From: Cornus controversa
Lineage: Eukaryota > Streptophyta > Magnoliopsida > Cornales > Cornaceae
Length of the DNA: 64,000 bases
Direction of reading: 5' to 3'
NCBI GenBank assembly: GCA_026545225.1
Contig: CM048845.1
Coordinates: forward strand, 103,102,033-103,166,032
Shown one piece after another: positions 46,829 to 58,792 of the stretch; within the stretch, counting starts at the first letter, position 1; every line of letters starts with the position of its first letter. The notes under the pieces are model-generated. The model was not told the origin of the DNA, ran no database searches, and was given only the letters and a program-made list of their open reading frames with translations. The translations under genes were made by a program, and so were the position numbers.

Positions 46829-48110
46829 GTTATAAGCACCTGGATCCTTTCCATGGTAGCTGTATCCGAGTTGAAGTCGTAAAATGAGCTTGCTACAGTA
46901 AGCTTCATAGAAAGAAACTGAATTCAAAATCGGAGAACAGATTTGTTAGTCCCATTAATCAAGTGAGTTGGGAGGAACAGACTAGACATAGATCTAAACT
47001 TTAGCATTATTTGAATAAAGTAATTGATCTGAGACTCGAACCATGTTCATTTACAAAGATACCTAATTTTTCTCATGTTGACTCACCTCCACCTGATTTT
47101 TTAACGATTGAACATAGTTAATTATCTCATCTAGAGTTCCTGCCATGCCCATGGTCTGCAATTCCATTAACCCGGATGAGAATATAAGAGAAGTTATATA
47201 TATATATATATATAGACAAAAATAACAAACTAAATTAAAATATGACTGTCCTTGAGAAATTTCTTTTACCTTGTAGCATCCTGGGACAATGTCTTGCAAG
47301 CACCTAAGTTTCTCATTAATTTTTCCTCTTCTAATCTGATCATCCACAGCAAAAGCCTTTAGTGACCCCATAATTATTTCCAAAAATGACCAAGGCCAAA
47401 TACCCATAATTTTTTCCAAAAATGACCAAGGCCAAATAAATGGGTTACTATCAGATTAATAAAACTATTCTATATATATATATAACAAAAATAATAAAAA
47501 CTTACCCTTTCTGCCACACTGTGACTATTAGTAGATTGGCCTCTTTTAGATCTAACATGTACCACTTCCTTTTGTTTCTCCTCTTCCTTCTCATCGCTTT
47601 TCACTCTCTTTCCTCTTCCTGAACTCTGAAAATGATAGCAAATAGTATAAATCAATATTATCTGAAAACAGAGAAATTAAAGCCAAAAAAACATAAGACC
47701 AAAAAAAAAAAAAAAAAAAAGAGAATTCAAAGAGAGGAGCAATTGCCTACATTTTTTCTCTTAGTACCATCTTCAGAAACTGCTGGAGTTGAAATTCCAG
47801 AAGTACTGCTTTCTGATGCATCCACTGATTTTATTTGCTTACTTTCATGGAAATCTATTCCGGCAGAGACTATGGGCTCCAAGACTGCCATGACATTCTT
47901 GTCATGAGGATATAAAATGCCTGCGGGCAAGTTTTCCGGGAATTCTGGTGCTTGTTTGATGGGAAAATTTTCATTGGAGAAACCCATGAAGCTCTGGAAA
48001 TTCAAGTTTGAATTCTCTACAGCAATTGGGTTCAGCTCTGGAAACTGGTTCATCAGTTCCATGTTTGTATCAATATTGAAGTAGGGGAATGAAGGTTTAT
48101 TGCTCTGCAT
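46628..48110 (-). CDS. bHLH transcription factor, BEE1/BEE3-like, six exons
   Basis: Minus-strand exons: 48110-47751, 47625-47506, 47335-47270, 47155-47087, 46917-46840, 46756-46628. All introns are GT..AG in phase 0, giving 273 residues. The bHLH domain spans roughly 142-205: HVRSKRGQSTNSHSVAER then IRRGKINEKL, DIVPGCYK, and TMGMAGTLDEIINYVQSL. His155, Glu159 and Arg163 are the usual E-box contacts. It continues with FLSMKL and ends GSFDLTFGCSTSLPYN, the tail typical of the BEE/CIB group that mediates brassinosteroid and light-related growth; that role is inferred from family. Residue 164 is Gly where most relatives have Glu (RREKI). The first in-frame ATG is at 48110; an upstream GTG at 48131 is in frame but not a plausible start. 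Exon 1 (120 residues) is the poorly conserved Asn/Pro/Phe-rich region. Confidence 0.93.
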
Positions 48111-48248
48111 ATCTGTTGTAAATTCAGTCACAGAAATTTGTACAACACAGCTTCTATGACTAAGAGACCCAATGGCTGGTTTGGAAAATAGGAGGTGTGT
48201 GCCTAATGCCTATAATCAATATGGTGAACTACATACATATATGAGTAT

Positions 48249-48256
48249 TATTTATA
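48249..48256 (-). promoter_or_regulatory. TATA box of the bHLH gene
   Basis: TATAAATA on the minus strand lies about 140 bp upstream of the ATG. The same octamer in the same context is kept in the duplicated upstream copy (50725-50732). Confidence 0.55.
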
Positions 48257-48516
48257 GACAAGGATTAGAATGTTGAGTATATCTATATTCTATATTACTA
48301 TCAATTCCATTAAATAATGAAAATGTGAGTGAACCATTCTGAGGGGACCATGTTGCAATTCCAACTTCTGTGTTTATGTTCCCTAACTAGGACCCTCATT
48401 CAGGAGATATATCCAATAATATGGGTCCATCATAAGTCATTGGCTTTCACTTTCAGTAAAATGTATGTTAAAAAAGCTTGAGGTCAATGTGGTGAGGTGG
48501 AAATTTTAGGACCTTC

Positions 48517-48713
48517 TCTTTGGATCTCACCATTAGTTGTGAGGAAAAGTAGGAAAATGACACTTCCTTTGTGAGCAAGCACTAGTTGGTGGTCTGTTTT
48601 CTAGTATTGTGTACCTTTGGATCTCACCATGAGTTATGAGGAAAAGTAGGAAAATGACACTACCTTTGTGAGTAAGCACTAGTTGGTGGTCTGTTTTCTA
48701 GTATTGTGTATCA
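48517..48713 (+). repeat. Tandem duplication of about 99 bp within unit A
   Basis: TTTGGATCTCACCAT ... TCTAGTATTGTGTA occurs twice back to back (from about 48517 and about 48616). Unit B has a single copy near 50999-51095. Confidence 0.85.
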
Positions 48714-49131
48714 TCAGATACAAATTTTATCAGATGCAAGTAATATATTAGTGTATGTATATATAGACCACTAGTATAATTACTGTGAAGTTCATCTGGT
48801 TAATTATAGATCAAAAATAAAAAAAACGTAAAATTTTCCTATGAATCTCCTATGAGAAGACATTGATTGTTTTTGCTTAGACTGTAAACAAATTGCCACT
48901 TTGTTGGTGGCAAATGGGGTGATTCTTCAAATCTTATTAATTTTATTTCTGTCAAAACAATTAAAAGTTGAATTAATCATTCATGAATAATTGAATGCCT
49001 CAGCATTGTTTTGGAAACTGAATTTTCGATGGATTGTTTCTGTTAATTTGATAGGTATATATTTGGGTGCTCTATTGCTGCACTAATTGAACCAGATTTA
49101 GTTACAAGCTTGGACCGGTAAGCATGAGAAC

Positions 49132-49167
49132 TCAAGTTCAAGTTCAAGTTCAAGTTCAAGTTCAAGT
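49132..49167 (+). repeat. (CAAGTT)n hexanucleotide repeat
   Basis: About six units of CAAGTT/TTCAAG in unit A. The matching place in unit B (near 51815) lacks it. Confidence 0.85.
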
Positions 49168-50203
49168 CAAGGGCAATTCTGTAAAGGTGGTAATGTCCTT
49201 ATCACATAAATGATCAGGCATTATATTCATGTCTTTTGGCTTGTCAGTGAGAACTAATATGGTAAAAGAGAAACTAGGTATATAAATGTGACTAGATTTT
49301 GTGTCACATTTCAAGCTACAAGGGCCAAATTAAGAATCCTATAGAGGATCATCTACAGAAACCAGCAAGAGAATTTGCTTAAAGCCACAAACTTTATTAA
49401 CATGGGAATTTAATGTTTACATGAACATGTATGAAGTGTATGTCGTCTTCTAACAAATCATTCATAGACAAACATATTTGCCTCTTGGATTATATTGGAA
49501 GGAACTGATCACATGTATCACAACTTCTTAATGTTGAAAAGATGTAAAGAAACATTTAAGTTTTTGGGACCTTTTTAGATCAGCTTGAGGACCAGAAACA
49601 TTAGTTACACAGCTATCTTTTAAACATTCATTGAACACAATAGAGAGCATTCAAATGCATCATTAATTGTAACACCATCTTATTCATTGATATGTATATG
49701 GAAATATCACAGGGTTAAGGCTGTTGTGAATTTTTTTTTTTTTTAGAGGACAGAAATTTCCCCTTTAAAGTGATCAAATAAGGCTTGATAAATGTGATTA
49801 TTCAACTCATACTCCTTGTGGAGATCAAGTCAAATTTACATCACTTTCATTCATTCAAGTGGATTTAATTTTTTGGGCTCATCCAATTACATTCCAATGG
49901 GGGAAAGTTGAAGCAGAACTACTAAACTTGAAGATGCTCAATTCTCTGCCTTAGTGCAGACAATGAAACTGACATGGAGATGATTTAATCTTGCAAAAGC
50001 CCCACTGTAAATATATATAAATACCCACTGTAAATGTAGTAACTCAGATATCTATGAACCTGCTTGTAGGATAAAATTTTTATTTATTGCTCATATATAC
50101 AACCATAATCCTAATGATAGAGCAGAGAAGTTTGCAGTCACAAATCTGTATTTTATACAGTTGCATGCATATTCATCAATATGCATGCAAAGAGGAGAGC
50201 AAT

Positions 50204-50610
50204 TGCCTACATTTTTTCTCTTAGTACCATCTTCACAAACTGCTGGAGTTGAAATTCCAGAAGTACTGCTTTCTGATGCGTCCATTGTTTTTCTATTATT
50301 ACTTTCATGGAAATCGAATCCGGCAGACGCTATGGGCTCCAAAACTGCCATGACATTCTTGTCATGAGGATAGAAAATGCCTGGAAATTTCTATGGCAAG
50401 TTTTCCGGGAATTATGGTGTTTGTTTGATGAGAAAATTTTCATTGGAAAACCCCATGAAGCTCTGGAAATTCAAGTTTGAATTCTCTATAGCAATTGGGT
50501 TCAGCTCTGGAAACTGGTTCATCAGTTCCATGTTTGTATCAATATTGAAGTAGGCTGTAGGGGAATGACGGTTTATTGCTCTGCATAAACGTTGTAAATT
50601 CAGTTACAGA
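50204..50610 (-). pseudogene. Broken copy of bHLH exon 1
   Basis: Collinear with exon 1 of the bHLH gene, including its ATG context (ATGCAGAGCAATAAACC on the minus strand) and the GT donor. A 7-bp insertion near 50560 shifts the frame soon after the start, and a 9-bp insertion near 50385 introduces an in-frame TAG. The downstream 57 or so codons up to the donor remain open (MAVLEPIASAGFDFHESNNR onward). No copies of exons 2-6 follow before unit A, so this cannot encode a bHLH by itself. It could still serve as a non-coding or alternative first exon spliced to exon 2 of the intact gene, because the TATA box and donor are kept. Confidence 0.88.
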
Positions 50611-50862
50611 AATTTGTATAACACAGCTTCTATGACTAAGAGACCCAGTGGGTGGTTTGGAAAATAGGAGGTGTGTGTCTAATGCCTACAATCAATATGG
50701 TGAACTACATACATATATGAGTATTATTTATAGACTAGGATTAGAAGGTTGAGTATGTCTATATTCTATTTTACTATCAATTCCATTAAATAATGAAAAT
50801 GTGAGCCATTCTGAGGGTACATGTTGCAATTCCAGCTTGTGTGTTTATGTTCCCTAACTAGG

Positions 50863-50905
<43 letters not shown>

Positions 50906-52177
50906 GTCCATCATGCATAAGTCATTGGCTCTGACTTTCAGTAAAAGTAAGTTAACAAAAAGGCTTGAGGTGGTAAGGTGGAAATTTTGGACCTTCTCTT
51001 TGGATCTCACCATGCGTTATGGGCAAAAGTAGGAAAATGACACTACCTTTGTGAGTAATCACTAGTTGGTGGTCTGTTTTCTAATATTGTGTTCCATCAG
51101 ATACAGTTTTATCAGATATAAGTAATATATTTATGTATGTATAGGCCACTAGCACTATAATTACTGTGAAGTTCATCTGGTTCTAGATAATTAATTCAAA
51201 TTAGTTAATGGTTTGGTGGTGCGTTCATTCTGCAGCATGCAAGAATCATTCAAATTTTCATAAAAAATCATATACTATACTACTTATAAGTATACCCTAA
51301 AAGGCAATAATTTTCATACAGAATCATTCAACTTTTGACAGATTTGAAGCTATTTTCCTAATAAGCAATCACAAAGCAAGTGTTCTACCCTAAAAGGCAT
51401 GGTTCTTAATATAAATTGATTTGATTGTTTTGCTTCTAACTTTGTTTCAGTTTGATCCTCAATGAATGCAACAATGCAAAGATTGGAGTTTGTACAGCAA
51501 GCCTTTTTTGTCTGTTTGGTTGCTGAGAGAGAAAACTGGCAAGTACAGAATAGAAAAAAAAGGAATTGATTGTTTTTCGTTTGGACTGCAAACAAATTGC
51601 CACCCTGTGGTGGCAAATGGTGTTTTCTTCAAATCTTATTGATTTATTTCTGCCAAAACAATTAGAAGTTAAATTAATCATTCATGAATAATTGAATGCC
51701 ACAGCATTGTTTTGGAAACTGAATTTTTGATGGATTGTTTCTGTTAATTTGATAGGTATGTTTTTGGAAGCTTTATTGCTGCACTAATTGAACCATATTT
51801 AAATAAAAGCTTGGATTGCTAAGCCACTAAGGGCTAGTTCTGTACAGGTCAGCTTTGCATGTAGTCTACTGTCTACCCCTCACAGCACTCTATATATATT
51901 AACAAGGATCATCAGTCCTTATCGCATTACCACCGAGAGCTATAGTCTAGTTTTACAATTCTCTATTTTGATATTCAAGTACAAACATATGGAAAATAAT
52001 CAAAATATATGGGAAGTGTAAACTAAATTCAAGTGAAATAATATACCAATTGCAGATAAATCAAGCGTAGCAATTGAAGACTGTAAATTTTATGACTGGT
52101 GCATCAGTTAGAGGGCTAATGTGGACTTGTAGTAGTTGAGATGATTTCATGGTGGCATTGCAATCGGACACTAGAGC

Positions 52178-52715
52178 TGTCAAGCCCCCCAAATTTAAAT
52201 ATCCCTCATAAATTTGGTGTGTAATTCACTTATAACATCTTCACTGACAAATCAGTACATTAAAACCTATGATACAAAACTCGACCAATAGTACCATTCT
52301 TGTTACATGACTATCAACTATGTACAACACAAGTAATTATATACAAAAGAATAAATATTGATGATTTTTCTCTTCATCGTGCGTCACGACCAACGATAAG
52401 AGTAAGCTCACCAACTCAACAAATAATTGCTAAACACAATTATTGTTCGACAAGTTAATAAATATATGTTACTCATATAAAATACAACCTCAATGCATAG
52501 AAACGATTACCATATCTTATTTTAATGTAAGATAGCAACATCTTGCATATCTTCGTTACATGGTGTTATCTTATTTTAATGTAAGATAACAACATCTTAC
52601 ATATCTTCATTACATGGTCTTGATATTGCAATTGTTCTTTTGAAAATTCTTTATAGGTTCTGATATGTTGGAGCTTCTACAATATTGTCTTCATGACAGC
52701 ATTAAATGACTGTTA
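52178..52715 (-). mobile_element. Solo LTR-like insertion in unit B
   Basis: Starts TGTCAAGCCCCCCAAATTT; on the minus strand it holds TTTAGCAATTATTTGTTGAG and GGTGAGCTTACTC, matching the LTR at 1-765 (TTTAGCAATCCCTTGTTGAGC ... GTGAGCTCACTC). It has no counterpart in unit A. An internal 55-bp tandem duplication (ATCTTATTTTAATGTAAGAT) lies at about 52511-52620. The right end and the target-site duplication are not clear. Confidence 0.5.
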
Positions 52716-54004
52716 GAGACTTAAAAAAACTTGGAGCATCTAATTAAGAATCGTGTCAAGGCTTATATGCAGAAACTTGGAAGAGAATGTACTAAGAGGC
52801 ACAAACTTCATTAACATGGTGATGTTAAGATGTACATGAACATGAAGAGCACGTTGTCGATCTTCTTACAAATCACAAACATATATGCATCACACAACTC
52901 CTTAATTTTGAAAATAAAATTAAGTTTTTGTTATATATCCTTGAAGGTAAGAGTACAGGTGATTGGGTTTTATACAAAGCTTTAGATACACCTGGCTTAC
53001 CTTCTTCTCGAAGAAGGGAAAGATGATGAAGCCATTTCAGTGCTCTTCCAACAAATGTAGAGTTGATATTACACACAAGTTGCATTCAATCACAACTGTG
53101 GTGGCTGAATGAGAAAGTAAAGCTAAAGCTTGCCAACATTTATTGAGCAAAAGGGACGCTTGAGGAATTTGTTGATACAATTTTTCCCTTGATTCATGAT
53201 TCAGTGATTACTGAAACTACTTGCATATATAGTGTTCAAACCAAGAAAAATGCTCTCAAAAAATGTTATCCTTGTTGTAAAAGACAGAGTAGTGGATGAC
53301 ATCAAACTGACAATATATTTTCCAGATTTAAACCATTGGTGGTTTGTTGAACTTGTGATGTTCTCTCCTCATCAAGCTTAAAAATGACTTTATATTTATA
53401 ATTTGAAATTCATATTATTCTTCAACTCTTGACAATTCATACATTATATTTACAATTCAATGCATGAATTGTAAATATTCGAGGCAATTCATTTTGGTAA
53501 TGATTTTGGGGCTTGATACTTCAGGTTCTATATACTAAAATTAAGATAATGAGAATGAAAATAACGTCTCAATGAACTTGGGACATGCCGATGAAATCCC
53601 ATTTGGACTTCTTGTGGAGTCATTAAATACCTCAAGTGTATGTACCGCCCATTTTTGTGAGAATTAGAAGTGTGAAACACAATTCAACAATACGTGTCAA
53701 AGGTGTCACATGAAATTGGATTTTAAAATTAAACAGGAAACCTAAAACAGAGATGTGGCAAAATTATTACTTTTATTGAATTGTTACAATGCAGAAGGGT
53801 GTTTTTATAAGGTCTCTTAACAATCAGTTTCTTTGAAATGGCAATCACTAAATTGGTTTGTTTTGTTTCTGCTTGTAGGATAAAAAAATTTATTTATTGC
53901 TGATATATACAACCATGATCCTCATGATAGAGCAGAGAAGTTTGCAGTCACAAATCTGTATTTTATACAGTTGCATGCATATTCATCAATATGATACATA
54001 CATA

Positions 54005-55575
54005 TATAATATTTTTGGTCATATCATGATCAATAGCGTCCGCTAATTACGCTTCATTGGCTTCATTTTTATTTCGTATCCCTCGTCATCTTTGTCACCA
54101 TTTTCTTCCGTTATTGTTGTTATCAAAATAGTCATCATCATCATTGTCATAATCATAACTGTCTTGAAGTTCTGACTGGGAATTCATGCCATCACCATCT
54201 TAATCACCGTTCATAGTCATATCATCATCATCATCATCATCATCTCTATCATGTTCATGACAATGCTTTTACAATGATCCTAGGAATGCACAATACAATC
54301 TGTGTTCACTTGCTTCAAAAGCATAAGCTATTAAGGGACGAGCCAAACAATGTAAATCAAGCTTTTTTAGGAAATTTTTACTAGTATAAACTGTATAAAG
54401 CTTATTGTGGATATTTAGATTGAACTGTGAAGGGGACACAACAGAGGAAACTAAATTTTTATAAACTTTATGCTCATCTTTTCCAAGTCACTTTACTCGT
54501 GCTGGCTTTTAAAACTAATATGACAAAAGCACCAAAGGATCACTTGAGCAAAGTTCTATCCTCTTCCTTTATCCCCACTGATATATATTTTTTTCAATAC
54601 ACACACCTTCTGGTGATCAAACCATCTGAAGATTTTTTAAGCTTCAGGAACTAAAATGATTGAAAGTCATTCAATTTCTGGTGGGTTCTGATTATTATAA
54701 ACTGAGTAGGCTTCTGTACAGTGCCAGCTTTAAAAGATTTGAACCAGTTCTTCGCAGTTGTGTAACATAAACATACATAATTTCCATCTCTAGTTTAAAT
54801 TCCCCCATTTGGACTGGTCATATATGTAATATGCTATGTTGAGTTCGTGCCTTTCATCCATTGGATTGAAAAATCACGCTTGCAACCTCTCAATTCAACT
54901 GGTGAAAGCACAAATTTACATGAACTTGCCCTCGTGATAGAGTATAGAACATCAACTAGTTATTTATTTATTTTTATCATTGCTAGGTGACTTGGTACTC
55001 AGCTGAGAAAGTGTGAGAACTTTGAATTTAGATAACAGTTACTTTCTATAAATAATGCATCTATCCTTTCTAGGATGGTAGTAAAACTCAGACAATATTA
55101 GGGACTTGCTTGGGTTTAAACTTTAAAGTATGTGACTTTGATCTAACTTTGATCTTCTAATTCCAAGCCCACTATATTGCCATCCCTGCTTTGTACTAAA
55201 TTTCATCTTCATAAGTCAAAACCAAAATAATCTTCATGATCTGGAATGCACTGCCTTTGTATGATCAAATCTTCAATCTCATAAAACCAATATTGACATA
55301 TACAATTGAAAGGAACAATATAGTTACACAAAGTCAAATTTGGCTGCAATTTGCGGACTTTTATATAATTTTGTGTGCTTGTGTGTGTGTGTTTCTTGGT
55401 CCCAAAACTGATGGGCTGTGAAGAAACATGAGCCATAGGGAAAACCATTGTTGTTGGCCAAGGTCGACATCATATAACAACAACCAAGCAAAAATGAGTA
55501 CTTAGTCTTGTTTTGAGATTCCAAGCAAAACCTCAAATGCCGCCTTCTTAGGCAAACGTCCACCAATAAACCCAC

Positions 55576-55636
<61 letters not shown>

Positions 55637-56649
55637 AAGTATTTTGTTCAGTCAAGCACGTTTAATAATTATATAGAATTTAGAAAGATTAAACCGTGTG
55701 GAAAACGGAGTGACTCATCCCCTATAAATAAATACACAAAATTCCATATTCTAGAGTTTAACAATTGGTCTTATCTTTTGCTTGTTTTGGACTTTATAGG
55801 ATCTATTAGTCTAGCATTAGTATTCCACGCACTTAAATTATATTTTGGATAGATTAACTTAGTTGATATGAGACTTATTAATTATCCAACGATTCCAAGT
55901 TTAATTCGAACCACTCTGCTGGTATATGGAAAAATTAGTCTCACCTCCAATGGGCATGGGAATCCATCTGATATTGACACACACACACATATATATATAT
56001 AGAGAGAGAGAGAGTATAAATTTGGTCACCATTTGTGATTCCTACTTCGATTCCTTGATTACTAGAGATAAGTTCTTTAATTCATCGATCAAGTCATCAA
56101 GTTAAATGAGAAATTCTTGTTTACCTACTCCTGTCACATTTTAGTTGTTGTTGTTTTTTCTTTTTCTTTTTTTGTGAATTCTAACTTCTTAGAAATATGT
56201 ATTTAATGCATTGGTCCCTTTTCAAATTTGTAAGCTATACTCAAAAATTTTAAAATGTCAATTTTGGAAAAATTTGCAAAACTTAAGTATATTTTTGAAA
56301 GAAGGCAGTGTTTTTACTTTGACTTTTTGAATGATACATAAATGTTGAGACAACAAAAAATTAAAAAAGAGACAAGTAATGGGATAGGAGGGATTAACAA
56401 TTCTTTATCACATTTTTTTAAGAGTTAGCATATGGACGGTGAATGGAAAATTCTATAAAAACTGCATTTATTTTTATTTTTATAATTAAGTTGTTAAAAT
56501 AATATAGTATACAGTATAATGAGGCACCTTTTTCAACCTTTTAGTCTATGAAACTTGGCATGCCTGCTCTGCTAAACTGCTTTAGCTTGGGGACTTCAAA
56601 ACCCACCATTTAGATTTTAGGCCTTCTTTCATGTTAGCATTTCATAGCC
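54005..56649. other. Intergenic, upstream region of the MYB gene
   Basis: Contains (ATC)n microsatellites near 54130-54245, a long (TA)n run at 55579-55632, and (GA)n near 56002-56014. A TATA-like TATAAAA at 56454-56460 lies about 190 bp before the MYB start. No other gene was recognised. Confidence 0.45.
55579..55632. repeat. (TA)n microsatellite, about 27 units
   Basis: Uninterrupted alternating TA. The apparent minus-strand frame rich in Tyr-Ile is an artefact of it. Confidence 0.95.
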
Positions 56650-58049
56650 ATGTCTACTTTGAGTAAGAGTGCAAGCAGTAGTTCTAGTGATGAAACTTTG
56701 CAGCTTAGAAGAGGGCCATGGACTTTGGATGAAGACACTCTTCTCATTCACTACATTGCTCGTCACGGCGAAGGCCGTTGGAATCTGCTTGCAAAGTTTT
56801 CAGGTAATCCATCTTAACACACTATTACCAAGCTACTGATTCATATATATATATATCACACCATCTTTATAGTACTTATTCGGGTATTTTCTTGATTAGG
56901 ATTGAGGAGAACTGGGAAGAGTTGTAGATTGAGATGGCTCAATTATCTGAAACCAGATGTTAAGCACGGAAACCTTACTCCAGAAGAACAGCTCTTGATC
57001 CTTGAACTCCATTCCAAGTGGGGCAACAGGTGACAATTCTTAATTGATTATCAATTAATGGTCATGTTTAAGCTTATCAAGTTGACATAAAGAGTATTGC
57101 CTAAAGTCCCATTTGATAGCAACTTCAATGACCATATGATTCTTCTTTTTCTTTTTGTTGTTGTTGTTCATGTCATGCCAAATTCATTTCCCCTCTCCCC
57201 CCACTAATTCACATTCATTCTTGATACTTTTCCCCACTAGCATATCCAATCCTTATTGCTTTGATTTGATTTATCTATAGTGACATATTTCAATTCTTGA
57301 TGACACGGTTTTTATCATTGTATTTGTAACCTTAATTCTTTCTTTTCATGATTTATAGGTGGTCGAAGATTGCAAAGCAATTACCAGGCAGGACAGACAA
57401 TGAGATCAAGAACTATTGGAGAACTCGGGTTCAGAAACAAGCACAGCATCTTAAGATTGATACCAACAGCACAGCGTTTCAAGAAGTCATTCGATGCTTT
57501 TGGATTCCAAGATTGCTTCAAAAGATACAACGATCATCGTCTCAAAATTCAGATACTGATCAGTCTCTCAACCATGCCAATGAACATTCACTAGTATCAC
57601 CACAAGGTCTTGCACAAAGTTCACTCAACCTTAGTGAAGCAACACACAGTTCAGTTCATCAAGCAAAGAATTCAAGTTCAGAACACTGCACCAGACCAAG
57701 TGTTCCTTCTATAGAAACCTTGAATATCTTACCGATCCCTCAAATTTCAGAATTCCCAACAAGTTCATTTCAGGCCGTGGCTAACAATGACTACAACACA
57801 TTTTCAAAAGGTGGTTGCAATTTGAGCAACATTGGCTCTGCCATGGAAACCTTCAGCCTAGCAGCTTTATCAACACCAGGGTACTCTGAAATTCCGATTG
57901 GCGGAGGCAATTGGATTGATACTGCTTTTACAGAGAATCCGTGGGATATGGATGAATTATGGCAGTCTGGTGTCACGCCATGCACAAGTCATGACAATGT
58001 TAGGAGTTGGAATTGGGGTGAAACTCTAGGCCGTGACATTAGGCAATAA
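56650..58049 (+). CDS. R2R3-MYB transcription factor, subgroup 20, three exons
   Basis: Exons 56650-56803, 56900-57029 and 57359-58049 with GT..AG introns give 324 residues plus stop. This is the classic R2R3 layout with the introns splitting codons in R2 and R3. R2 spans about 22-71 with Trp24, Trp44 and Trp64; R3 about 76-119 with Trp92 or Trp96 and Trp115, and the start of R3 has Leu rather than Trp, as is usual. Directly after R3, [17 protein letters not shown] and [11 protein letters not shown] match the subgroup 20 motif (MYB2, MYB62, MYB78, MYB108, MYB112, MYB116). These regulate drought, phosphate, senescence and jasmonate responses; which applies here is not decidable from the sequence. 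The C terminus is Ser/Asn-rich with a WDMDELW acidic-aromatic patch near residue 293, a likely activation region. Confidence 0.95.
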
Positions 58050-58671
58050 TGGTGGCATCCTACAAAAAGTAAACCAAGTCTGTGACATATATAGGTTAAG
58101 TTTTTTTTTTAAGACCTTTGTTATTACCAGCAATTGTTGATTAAAGTCGCATATATAATCTTTGTATTTTCATGTTTTTTAGAGGTCGTTTGCTGCTCGC
58201 TAAATGCTCAGTCTAATTGAACATTCTTATCATTAATCAAAATTTGAGTTTTATCTCTTTCAAAATCAGTGGATTGATTCTGTAGTCTTGATAGTTAACT
58301 CTGATGTTGTTCAGTAAACACTTCTCGGTTTCATTAGTACCCAGCAGTTCTATTTTATTTTTCCCTCTCCTTCAAGTGATCGGATGGTAAGTTTCAAGAA
58401 TTGAATCATTTGCTCATTGAACATTGCTCTCAATCAAGTCTCACCCAACTAAGTTGATACTATGTGGTCAATGAGAGAGAGAGAGAGAGAAATGTGGGAT
58501 TCTAAATTTTTTTTTCTTTTCTTAATTTCAAACCAGCTAAATCAACGTTTACCAACAAACAAATACTTTGAGCCAATTCCAGGAAGCAAAATATTGTCAT
58601 GACAACTCGTCTAGACTTCCATTCTGCGTGAGGGAGAGCCCACCTACCCTAAACACATCGAAGAATGACCC

Positions 58672-58709
<38 letters not shown>

Positions 58710-58792
58710 ATGATGATGATGATGATGATGAGTGAAAAAAATGAAGGTATATATTGAAAATGATAAAGCTAACTTGTCTTGTCTGCAGCTTT
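58050..58792. other. Downstream of the MYB gene, 3' UTR and intergenic
   Basis: Probable 3' untranslated region followed by AT-rich DNA with (GA)n near 58473, (TA)n at about 58676-58704 and (GAT)n at about 58705-58731. No gene was recognised. Confidence 0.45.

Larger units (their letters stand above)
47735..50188 (-). repeat. Tandem segmental duplication, unit A (bHLH exon 1 plus upstream)
   Basis: Unit A starts at the exon 1/intron 1 boundary of the bHLH gene and runs through its upstream region to about 50188. It aligns in order with 50190-53996: exon 1, leader and TATA, the AAGTAGGAAAATGACACT block, TTGATAGGTAT ... GCACTAATTGAACC (49056/51757), AAACTTTATTAACATG-type (49387/52804), and the GATAGAGCAGAGAAGTTTGC block (50116/53926). 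The breakpoint inside the gene is at the intron 1 donor, so only exon 1 and 5' DNA were copied. Confidence 0.85.
50190..53996 (-). repeat. Tandem segmental duplication, unit B
   Basis: Second copy of the bHLH exon 1 plus upstream block, directly upstream of unit A relative to the gene. It is longer than unit A mainly because of an LTR-like insertion (from 52178), a longer (TA)n run (about 50869-50902) and other divergence between 52930 and 53870. The right breakpoint is near 53996-54002, where similarity to 50046-50185 stops. Confidence 0.8.

Noticed and set aside
47727..48131. GTG at 48131 as start of the bHLH protein
   Set aside because: Plant nuclear genes rarely start at GTG. The in-frame ATG at 48110 is 21 nt downstream and is preserved in the duplicated copy.
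50091..50351. Exon-1 copy as a separate small gene
   Set aside because: It reads through the exon's splice donor into intron or intergenic sequence, lacks the bHLH domain, and the upstream part is frameshifted.
55324..55635. 103-codon frame starting with a Tyr-Ile run
   Set aside because: The N-terminal half is the (TA)n microsatellite and the rest has no recognisable domain.
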